DNA of 64,000 nt. Source: Takifugu bimaculatus (Eukaryota > Chordata > Actinopteri > Tetraodontiformes > Tetraodontidae). The stretch is taken from positions 14,713,482 to 14,777,481 of the forward strand of contig CP034976.1 of NCBI GenBank assembly GCA_004026145.2, written 5' to 3'. Of the stretch, positions 54,640 to 64,000 are shown in pieces. Under the pieces are notes generated by a model. It searched no databases, had not been told where the DNA came from, and was given only the letters and a program-made list of their open reading frames with translations. The stretch's first letter is position 1, and each line of letters opens with the position of its first letter. A program made the translations under genes and the position numbers.

Positions 54640-54866
54640 GTACGAGACTGACGAACAACAGAGCGAGCTCGGAAGGAGCTGTTGTCGTTTATGGCAGAGC
54701 GGATAGGTGGGACCGAAGACAGAAGAAAATAAGTATTGCTTGGAGAGTAAATCAGAGCAGTTTGGTGGTTACGTTGATCGCAAAACTTTAAAATACTCTC
54801 AGAAACCGGGACGCCGCCTTTTGTCTTCGTTGGTGTCCCCAGCACAAGTGTCACAAGCAACGGAAG
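54640..54866 (+). other. rnf19a: Likely 5' UTR exon of rnf19a
   Basis: Ends in the donor GGAAG|GTATGT after 54866. The matching acceptor is CTCCCCAG at 59909, upstream of the rnf19a ATG. A 13-codon upstream ORF (54691-54732, starting ATGGCAGAGC) lies in it. The 5' limit is approximate. Confidence 0.55.
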
Positions 54867-57800
54867 GTATGTTCTTAACGATTCAAGCTAACGTTGTTAG
54901 CCTGCTGCTAACGCTTGCTGTGTTTAGTCGTTAGCTGCCTGGTATTCTGGTTATCGCCACTTAGGAAAGAAGACACCATGGAGCGTTTTTAGGAGCTCAC
55001 AGCTATATTTCGCCATCGCCATGTATCGCCTTTTTTTTGTCTCGGCACGTGTACTAGACGGTGATAAATTGCGAGGTGACGTAAACGGACATGAAATCGA
55101 ACCAACTCTAGCTAACCTAGCTATCAATCTAATGTTTGGGTCGTGTACTATAATACGGAATTACGCGTGGTAATAGAAATTTCACCGATAGTTCTTATCA
55201 AGGCGCGGGCGCTGGATCACAGTGGTGGGTGAAAAGCGTTAGCTGGTCTTGGACAAAGTGCTACTTCTTTAATTTCACTTTGCCCAACAGTGCTTTTCGA
55301 CACAAGTGAAACTGAAGGAATCTACTGATTGATGTGTCACCCTTACGACTTTAGGTTTTAGGATGCAAAAATGACTTTTGGGCCTTTGAGGAAATAATGT
55401 CAACCTCTTTAATTAGAAACCTTTGGTCGTTTAAGATCAATGTTACATATTTGTTATTGTTTATGGGTCCTACATTTAGGTGTGCGCAGTCCTTATGCTG
55501 TCTTAACGTTGCCGGTCCAAAATGCAAGTGTAGGAGCATAATATGCTACCCTGATCTGTGACCTGTTTGTATGCGTGACCTTTCTCTCTTCTTCTGTGCT
55601 AAATACAAGGTGGTGGTGGCGGATTAGGCACTTCATCGGGGTATTATTGATGATGGTGTCGTCTCAGTTGGAATACTACCTGACATGCAATTCCCTACAT
55701 AAAGTTTCCTGTTAAAGTTTTCTCTCTTGCCACTCTTGCTTGAAACTGGAGTCAGTGTGCAGAGTCTTGATTGTTACAAATATTTAAGAGTTGAAGATCT
55801 TACATCTTTATGTGGCTGTGTTTCCGAATCTCAGGAGACTATTCTCATTTTTTCCAACCATTTCACACCACTTATATGACCTCTTTAGTGTCTTTTTGAT
55901 AAAAGCAAAGGGGAGCAATTAGAGAAAGCAGTCTGTAAATGATTGCACATCCTCATGTCAAAACTACACTGTTGCCAGAAAGAACTTTAATAGCAGCCAC
56001 AGCATCAATTTGTATAATAAGTATTTTAAGTTAATTGCACTGCAAATACTGCCCACAAATCGCTTGAAACTTATTGTGAAGAGCACAGACCTTAAATAAA
56101 TTTTCATAGTAAAGTTGGGAATCCTACAGCCTGGTATTCCCAGGCTTGGATAGTACAAGTGTCTCCATTTTCGGGAGCAAGTTTTGTATCCTGTAATGGT
56201 TTATAAGTTTGCAAATTCCCTCTCCAAATTAGGAGATAAGGGTATAAATCCTAGAAATTGGCATTTTAAATGTCATGTTTAAACAAACCTAGCAACGAGT
56301 GCATCTTTAGCTGCTTGATAACTATTGGATGCTTGTTCACCTAGTGTTGAGAAGGCTTCAAGAGCTTTTCCTCTGAGAAGGGGGAGAAATCTGCAGGCCC
56401 AGTCAGAGGGGGGGTGGGGGTCAACCCCAGTATGGGCTCATGCGCTCTAAGCAAAATAAGTTTTCAGTGTCCTCCCCTTGTTCACGAGGAAGCATCTTTG
56501 GGCCTTGATGATAGAGCAAGTCGGTGTGAACAACAGGTTCAACTGAATCTTGGCAATTTTTATTCCTCTGAGCTCATCAACACGAATGTCCTCCATTTGT
56601 TTTTGACTGCGTAGAAACTCTAGAAAGAAGGGAGGCCACCTCTGTTTCTTCCTTAGGCTTTTTTTACTGTCAAAAATGTCAAGAGCTCCTCACAGCACCT
56701 CTTCAGCAAGGCTCAGTGACCTGGAGAAGGTGGTACACAGTGTTTATACTCTATAAGCCCCCCTGCCAGCACAACCCCCTTTAATATCAATCTGCAGTTA
56801 TTTTGTTAACTGTTGTCGAGGTCGTCCTGTGTTAACACTTTTAAATATTGCTCGCGCGATATTTTTTTTCATCAGAGCCCATTTGGAACTTTAATTATTT
56901 TGTTGTTCACAGCAGAAATATTTGCTGCTATAATAAGCATCCACGGGAAACGCATCTCGTTCCTTTTATTCAACATCCTCCTCCTGGGTTTTCGACTCAG
57001 CCGAAATGCCGGGATGCTTACCTCATTTCCTCCCATCTTGAATAAAGTTAGAGAGAAAAGGGGGGGGTAGTCTGGGAAAAGGGGGGTTGTTGGAGACTGT
57101 ACTGGCTTTGTCGGGGTTGGAAACTTTTACTTTTCTTTTCTGTTGGCCTGCCCTGCCTCTCTTTGTGCATTAAACAATGCGGCCCTTGTTAGCTCTGTTC
57201 TTTTAGTCGTTTGCGCCGTTTTTGTGTCTTCTAATCTGGCAGATTTAGGTTTCTAACAATGGCAGGCACACGTGTCCTCTAACTCCTCTCCTGTTTACAG
57301 TCTGTTTTTCTCTGTGATCAGGAATTGTGGCTGGCATTACCTAATAGGTGTTGTCTACCCAGCCAGGAGGGGCTTTGTGTTGGTGTCCCCAACGCACACA
57401 GTGACTCTAGTGGCATAGAAGCCCGGGAATGTGCACAGACGCAGCAATACACCGGAGACACGCAGGCCAGGAATGCAGCTGGACTAATACAGACTGTGAA
57501 ACTACAGCTGCTCCTCGTTTCACCACTCCCCTGTTTGGATTATTCATAGTCTGTTGTCCCTGATGCCTTTTCCCCCTCTATCTCTCTATCTACCAGTCAT
57601 GCCATCACTTCTATTTGTGTCTTGTCATTCTCTCTGTCACGCCCGCGTGCTGGTTTGGTTCCCCTTCTCTATATTACATTTGATAACTATGACGAGTACA
57701 TTCAACTTCTGCTCTCAACTTGTGCTATTGTCTCTGTGAGGTTACTGTTCAGAAACGCAGCTCATTACAGAAACGAGTAAACGTAGAATGATGTGGCTTC

Positions 57801-59909
57801 TTGAGCCCCATCCAGGGCGGTCTTTCCTGTCGGGGTCATACAAAAGATGAGACTTGGATACGGACACACTACACAATCAAAAGAATGTTCACAAAACAAA
57901 ACTACTTTGTCCCAATGAATTTTCTAAAGCAAACACGCTTGTATTTATGCTGCAGGTCCGCAAACGGTTTATTTTAATCCAAGTTTCTGCAGCTGTTACA
58001 ACTTTTAAGCAGTTAAATTGATGCCACTGCTGAAAATCTAATCTTGACCCTTGATAACACCGTGACCAGTGTGTTTGCTGTGCTGCATAAACTGGCCATG
58101 TAGATTAGATACTTTCAGTCCAGGCCCTGAAAACCCGCCTTTATTCATAATCTTAGATCAGTATGGAGCGACTGTTTAGACACGCATGAAATAATGCATA
58201 AAGATGGAATTATCCAGAAAGCTGCCTCTCCTTGGTGACTCGTGACCAGTCATTTCTGTGTTGAATGTGGCCCGTGAGCTCCTGAGGCAGGAGACCTTCT
58301 CAGCTTGTGTTTGGACGCTGGTCTCTCAGACTGCAGCAGGTCAGCTGAGGTCAGCGCTGGAGCTGTTCTTTCACTGGCTTCCCAATCAAGTCTGTCCGGT
58401 ATATCTTCCAGCACTTATTCTTTAGTCGTTTTCTGGTTTCGTTTTCTTACACTTGCATTTTTATTTTAGGTAAGGAAGTTTTTGTGCTCAGATTAAATAA
58501 AACCCTGTTATGAAATAGAAAGAATTGCGATCTTCTTGGAACTGATGAAACATAGTCATATGTTGGAGTTAAAGCGTAATCGTATTACACAGCCTGTGCT
58601 TGTTTTGGAGCTTTGCTTTAATGTTCTTAAATATTTGCACCGTGCAAGAAAGCCACAGCCTTAGCTGACATGAATGCTTCCTTCAGAGGAGATGCCTTGA
58701 GTGGTGCACAGGTCCTGCTCTATCCCCACTCTTCTGAACACCTGTCTCCCTCCAGCAGTGATACACCTGCACACTCACGGCTGCACTCGTTTAGATGCCC
58801 TGGGAAGGTCAGGACATCACATCTGCTTTGCTCGACACGCTTTAGTGCACATTACTAGCCTTTTACTCGCTGCACTCTGTCGGACTCCTGTATTTGACTC
58901 AATCAGTTGTTCATGATGGGATTGACACAGTGATAGATTTTTTTTTTTTTTGGCTAAATGTCGCACCACCATCACGGTACATATTTTGTGTCCTGCTTTC
59001 TCTTTGCATCCCTCTGCCTTCCTCTCTCTCAACTGGGTGAATATCATCCTCCCGAAGCTGTGAAGTCGTCATGGTGTTGGCTCAGAAGCCATCTGTCCTG
59101 TTATTACTGTGGCCCGTCAGTCAGTGACTCAGACAGATACAGAGATTCCATTTAAGTGACTATGATGACAGGAATTATAACATAAATAAACATAATCAGT
59201 TGAGTTTTGTTCAAACTGATATACAGTCAACAGTTATTAAATGTCCAAAGTTGTGTCAGTAGTTTGTTGGACAGGTTAGGCCCTTATGTGTTGGTTTCAG
59301 GACTCAAAATGTCTTGCTAGTTGTATTCTGATCCATTAAACATGATTTGAACGGTGTATGTTTGCAGTGGCTATTACTCTAGCATGCTTTAGCTTGTACT
59401 GTAGAGTAGTTGGCATCTGAAATACAGCTAGAGAAAGAGATTAAGCTTCATAAAATCCTGTTTTATACTGCTTCTGCTCTCTGGTTTTTACCAGCGGAAC
59501 ACTGGATGTGTCATTGTTTATCTTGCACTGCCCCTTGGCATTAGCACAGTCCAAGGTTGACAGCCTCATGTCCTCTTTTCGCAACTGCGTGACTGGTGCA
59601 ATGCTGTGTAAACCTGCACTCTGCTTATTGACTGATAACAAGATTAAATTGTGCATTTAAGTCGGAATAAAGCTTCATTCAGTGACCTCAGTACTCCACT
59701 AGCGCCTTTTTTCAGCTATTTTGTAAACCAAAGTTTACATAAACATAAGCTTTCAGCAATTATAATTAAATAGAACAGAATTAGGTTGGAGAGAGTTACA
59801 GTTTGTTGGAATGTGTCTCATTTTTAGCATTTCAAATAACACTGTGTTTTGTTGAGTTTTCAGTGTTGCACACTTAATAACAACAGGAAATGATGCGCTC
59901 TCTCCCCAG
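54867..59909 (+). other. rnf19a: rnf19a first intron, non-coding
   Basis: About 5 kb from donor GTATGT to acceptor TCTCCCCAG. No coding exon is recognised. It contains G-rich runs near 56410 and 57060 and short T-rich tracts. Confidence 0.5.
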
Positions 59910-60004
59910 GTTCTGTTGCTCCTGTTTTACCGTCTGCGATCCCCACCCCTTCGCCAAAATCAGGCTAATAGATGTGACCACGAGGTTGATCAGGAGAAGC
60001 CACC

Positions 60005-60013
60005 ATGTCTTAA
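60005..60013 (+). promoter_or_regulatory. rnf19a: Minimal upstream ORF in ideal Kozak context
   Basis: GCCACCATGTCTTAA: a start codon in the optimal GCCACC context is followed by a single Ser codon and a stop. It lies 188 nt upstream of the chosen rnf19a ATG, in the same exon and a different frame. If the transcript includes it, most scanning ribosomes would start and stop here, making main-ORF translation depend on reinitiation. Confidence 0.5.
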
Positions 60014-60192
60014 ACACAGACGGGCCCTCTGGTGCCCTTTCCCCCCACCCTGGCCCCTCTTCTTCCTCCCCCATCCACCACCTTACCCCTGCACCCAGCC
60101 CTGTCCCACTCCCAGACTTCCATCCTCATGTGAGGGACAGGTTACCCAGCCCTGGCTCCCCCCTGGCACACCCCTCCCCTCCCTCCGGAGAG

Positions 60193-60516
60193 ATGAGCCT
60201 GCAGAAGCACCAGCAGTTAGGCACTGGGAACAGTGGGGTGATGGGCTCTGACCGGGACCTCCAGTCCACTGCGTCCTCCATCTCCCTCCCCTCTGTGAAG
60301 AAAGCCCCCAAGAAAAGACGCCTCTCCCTGGCCTCCTTTTTTAGACGGCGTAGCCGGGAACACAAATCAGGGCGGCAAAGGTCCCGTGAGCTCCAACACC
60401 CTGGACCCGGAGGGCTTGGAGGAGTAGATGGCATCGCCAGCATCGAGAGCATCCACTCTGAGATGTGTAACGACAAGAACTCTGCCTTCTTCTCTGCGGC
60501 TGGGCCCGGAGTCGCC

Positions 60517-60554
<38 letters not shown>

Positions 60555-63500
60555 GGCGGCTGCTGCTGCTGCTGCTGCCTCCACTTCATCTGCTGCAGGG
60601 GCTTCTTCATCCACCTCTTCCTCCACCAAAGTGGGGGGTGGGGCGGGGCCTGAGCTCCTGGAGTGCCCTCTGTGCCTTCTGCACCACTCTAGGGAAAGCT
60701 TCCCTGATATCATGACCTGTCACCATCGCTCCTGTATCGACTGCCTCCGCCAGTACCTGCGCATTGAGATCTCGGAGTCTCGTGTCAACATTAGCTGCCC
60801 CGAATGCTCGGAGCGTTTTAACCCACACGACATCTGCATCATCCTTGGAGACCGGGCGCTCATGGATAAGTATGAGGAGTTCATGTTGAGAAGGTGGCTT
60901 GTGGCTGACCCTGACTGCAGGTGGTGCCCCGCGCCAGACTGTGGGTAAGAAGTAACCTTTAAATGCATCATCCTTCTGGAAATGTTAAAAAGTGCATTAC
61001 TTTCACTTCCAATATTATACTTGCCATTAGAATATTGACACTCGGGGACGTCCCACGTTAGTAAATTTGCAAACAGATTCAGGAACACGTGAAGCTGTGC
61101 TCAGAAAACTGAGGTTTGATCGTAAACACGTGTAGATCATCAATGCTGGTAATTGACAGCGTGCTCCCGGTAATCTGCTATTAGCATAAATCTCCACCCT
61201 TGAATTCAATCGTACAGTACCAAACAATACGGGCAATTTTCTCTCCACGTTGTAGAAATGTGAAACCAACAATGTTATGTGTGTAATTGACATAACCTAA
61301 TCCTAATCTGTGATAACTGTTGGAATTTAGCGCTATCTAAAATTTTTAAAAAGTGATTACAGCCCACAGCAGTTTTGTATTCATCAACCTAATCTGGATC
61401 TTAAACCTATTGCCAATTAATGTAACTAACTAAATGTTTTATAGTTCTAATCCTTTGTCATGTTTAGGATATGCTGATATCACATTTGTCAAAGGCATCT
61501 GCTTATTTATAAAACAGGGCAATATGAATTTAAATTGTAATTTACAGTAGTGACGAGCATTGTTTACGTGTGTTTGTACATTTACACAAGAGCTTCACAC
61601 GGTCGACGGCATGTGTAGACTTTGTTAGTAGCTACGAACAGACCTGACTCACTAAAATGTTGATTAATGCGAGATTCACTCAAATTTACGTCTACGAACA
61701 GTTTCCACACGAATCGTCCCTGCTCACGTTTCATGACTGAGACCCACTGTCTCGTCGATACCAGTCCGATCCGATACTCTTTCCCGATACACGGCTTACG
61801 TGAAAGGTATTAATACCAAAGCAGCTATGTTTCACAAATGAATTATATGGAGAAAGAAAAAAAAGCCCACATGCATCTATTTAAGAACCTGGCTAATAAA
61901 GCAGGTAATTGGAGCCATTAGGAGATAGTTGCCAGATCTCAACAACCTGCACACTTCTGCTTACAGACCAGGCAAAAACACATTTTAAATGAAAGCATCA
62001 TGCTTCTTGTTCACATTTAAAATATTTCCACACGAATGACAGCACAGCCGCGCTCTAGCCAGCGCCGAGCGGCGCTGTAGTATAGACCCCTTTACAGCCA
62101 ACCCCATCAAGGAGCTGCTCGGTTACAAACATCATCGGGCGTGTTTCCTCCTTAGTCAGAGCCACTCCGATGCTACTAAAAAGGCTGGTGTCGTTAATTA
62201 GGCTTCTCCTTCTCTTGGCTTACACACCATCATTTCCCTTTCTTCCAGGAATTGTTTGATCAGATGGTTATAAATCCCCATCCCACCTTTAAGCAATGTT
62301 CTAAAGCCAGAATAACCTTGAATACACAAGCAACTGGATGTTATGTTTTGTGGGATGTCCTGTTTTCTACATCAACCAGAATAGCATCAAATATATTTTG
62401 ATGGTAAAAGCCTATTAAAGTCCCTCCCACTTTTTAACTTTAGGGAAAGTCCTAGCTTCCTGGCACCTACTCATGTATGATATCTACTTTTAAAATGTCA
62501 ACGAGGAGAACATGTCTGACTTTAACTGAGAGTACGGTAATTTCCGTTTAAATTCCCACACAACTTAAAATATGGACTTCTGCTTCCCCAATATTTCCGA
62601 ATATGTTTACTGCGACAGATTTTAAATTGGCCTCACATGTCCATGTGATCGCTCACTTTCAGTTAGATGTTTAAACACAGCCCCCGGCAGTGTAAACGTA
62701 TCCACGTGAGAGGAAATCTCCCAGGCTCTCCCTGGTTCTGTGATTGAAACCTTATCTCCAGGCCACTGTGGGAGGCCTGCGCTCCTCACAGACAGGACCG
62801 CTGTATGTCTCACTCTTCGGGGGTTCCCCAGAGCAGCTGTGTGTCCAGGATTTGGTTGAAAAATCACCATCGGCCATTATTCTGATGTTAACGTCTTTAT
62901 TTTGTTGCCACTTCAGTTCAATTTCATGGATTTGGTAATAACTAGTGGCGGTTTTCTTTGATCTTAATTTGTGCCCGCCGTTTTTTTCCCCCTTAACAGA
63001 TACGCAGTCATAGCGTTTGGATGTGCCAGCTGTCCAAAGATTACATGCGGCAGGGATGGCTGCGGTACAGAGTTTTGTTATCACTGTAAGCAGTTGTGGC
63101 ACCCTAACCAGACATGTGACGCAGCACGCCAGCAACGGGCCCAGAGCCTTCGCCTGAGGACGGTGCGCTCGTCCTCCCTCAGCCACAGCCAAGAAAGCGG
63201 AGCCGCAGGTGGATTCACAGTCTCAAAGATCCCTGGATTTACAGCTGTGTTTATGTGCTTCACGTTAACTCGAGCGCAGCGACACGCATCTCGTGTTCCC
63301 AGCTGAACATGCACGCACACACACGGCAAATTGATGTTCAATAACTAGCACGCTGAAACACTTTCTCCTCTTCTGGTAGCCGACGACATAAAGCCATGTC
63401 CACGATGTGCCGCCTACATCATCAAGATGAACGATGGCAGCTGCAATCACATGACCTGCGCCGTCTGCGGCTGCGAGTTCTGCTGGCTGTGCATGAAGGA

Positions 63501-63770
63501 AATATCAGACCTGCACTACCTGAGGTCAGCAGCCGCTCCGAGGCAGCCAAACCCAAATGTTCGTTTCTATTCTGACAGCTTTTTTTATTTGCTTCCCTTC
63601 TTTTCAGTCCATCAGGCTGTACTTTCTGGGGAAAGAAACCATGGAGCAGGAAGAAGAAGATTCTTTGGCAACTTGGCACACTTGTTGGCGCTCCTGTTGG
63701 CATTGCCCTCATTGCTGGCATAGCCATACCTGCCATGATTATTGGCATCCCCGTGTACGTAGGGAGAAAG
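60193..63770 (+). CDS. rnf19a: RNF19A/Dorfin RBR E3 ligase, 5' part
   Basis: RING-between-RING ubiquitin ligase anchored in membranes. Four coding exons are visible: 60193-60944, 63000-63208, 63380-63524, 63608-63770. Together they encode 423 residues in open phase; the rest lies beyond the window. The chosen ATG gives MSLQKHQQ and then GVMGSDRDLQSTASSISLPS, matching human MSLHRQMGSDRDLQ. Next come basic KKAPKKRRLSLASFFRRR, DGIASIESIHSEMCNDKNS, a 20-Ala tract (110-129), RING1 (CPLC at 158-161 to CPEC), IBR (CRWCPAPDCGYAVIAFGCAS onward), and RING2 CPRC at 327-330 with the catalytic Cys in DGSCNHM at about 342. Then SGCTFWGKKPWSRKKKILWQ and a hydrophobic segment (GTLVGAPVGIALIAGIAIPA), the first membrane helix. 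The exon is open for 94 more codons upstream to its acceptor, so a longer N-terminus is possible. Confidence 0.95.
60520..60579 (+). repeat. rnf19a: In-frame (GCT)n repeat coding 20 alanines
   Basis: Twenty consecutive Ala codons, mostly GCT with two GCG and a final GCC, between GVAS and STSS in the linker before RING1. Human RNF19A, as I recall it, has no such tract here. The near-pure GCT run points to recent trinucleotide expansion. Confidence 0.95.
60945..62999 (+). other. rnf19a: rnf19a intron between coding exons 1 and 2
   Basis: A 2.06-kb intron with donor GTAAGA and acceptor CTTAACAG, interrupting the Gly codon before YAVIAFG. Nothing else is recognised. Confidence 0.85.
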
Positions 63771-64000
63771 GTGAGGTTTTCGGACACCTTTCGGCTCCTG
63801 TACTCTGGTGATATGACAAAACAAAAGTCACGTTATTGACAGAACTGAGCTGGGAACGCTGTTACTGCTTTTATTTCTCTTACTCCAGACCTTTTTAGTC
63901 ATAGTTGCATAACTATACACACACACGTCACAATTATCAGCTGTAGCGACAAACGCACCTTCTTCTGAGAAACCCTTCCCAGGTCGGCTGGTGAGTAATT
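63771..64000 (+). other. rnf19a: Start of a further rnf19a intron, cut by the window edge
   Basis: After VYVGRK the exon ends at a GTGAGG donor. The remaining 230 nt contain no continuation of the protein, which in relatives resumes with IHNRYEGKD. Confidence 0.75.

Noticed and set aside
59890..59909. ATG of the long rnf19a ORF (MMRSLPR...)
   Set aside because: It lies upstream of the CTCCCCAG acceptor and so falls in the intron; it cannot be the start in the spliced mRNA.
60126..60713. Minus-strand 195-codon ORF opposite rnf19a with its own alanine tract
   Set aside because: It is the antisense shadow of the GCT repeat and a GC-rich coding exon. The plus strand encodes the recognised RNF19A protein and the antisense frame has no family resemblance.

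Overview
This is a vertebrate nuclear sequence, almost certainly from a teleost fish. It contains spliced genes with GT-AG introns, many (CA)n/(TG)n microsatellites and several very short introns (one of 78 nt). I read six protein-coding genes by joining ORF pieces at splice sites with consistent phase: ncald (+), grhl2 (-), znf706 (+), a ywhaz-position 14-3-3 gene (+), pabpc1 (+) and the 5' part of rnf19a (+, running off the right edge). As I recall human 8q22, NCALD, GRHL2, ZNF706, YWHAZ, PABPC1 and RNF19A lie there in this order, so this is one conserved synteny block. Teleosts often have two copies of such blocks after their genome duplication. grhl2 and the 14-3-3 gene look divergent here, while ncald and pabpc1 are nearly invariant.

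Layout. 1-12.3 kb: no coding exon recognised; low-complexity tracts, a ZNF143-type motif and GC-rich patches, probably sequence upstream of ncald. 12.3-26.7 kb: ncald, with a likely 5' UTR exon ending at 12733, coding exons at 21.6, 25.9 and 26.6 kb, and a long 3' UTR. 29.7-37.6 kb: grhl2 on the minus strand, 15 coding exons, tail-to-tail with ncald. 37.6-38.4 kb: head-to-head promoter interval between grhl2 and znf706, with paired inverted CCAAT boxes and an NRF1-like site. 38.4-40.8 kb: znf706. 42.6-48.2 kb: 14-3-3 gene with a 5' UTR exon and five coding exons. 48.7-53.4 kb: pabpc1, 14 coding exons plus a spliced 3' UTR exon, with a 19-A tract in the 5' UTR. 54.6-64 kb: rnf19a, with a remote 5' UTR exon and the first four coding exons (RING1, IBR, RING2 and first membrane segment).

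The genes do not form one pathway: a neuronal calcium sensor, an epithelial transcription factor, a small zinc-finger protein, a phosphoserine adaptor, the cytoplasmic poly(A)-binding protein and an RBR E3 ubiquitin ligase. They are linked by ancient synteny. I found no tRNA, rRNA, CRISPR array, intact transposon or novel multi-gene system. The most interesting points are regulatory or lineage-specific: a cluster of RFX X-box motifs in ncald, an in-frame 78-nt intron and an unusual exon extension in grhl2, divergence of the 14-3-3 copy, a 20-residue alanine tract in rnf19a, and a minimal upstream ORF in an ideal Kozak context ahead of rnf19a.
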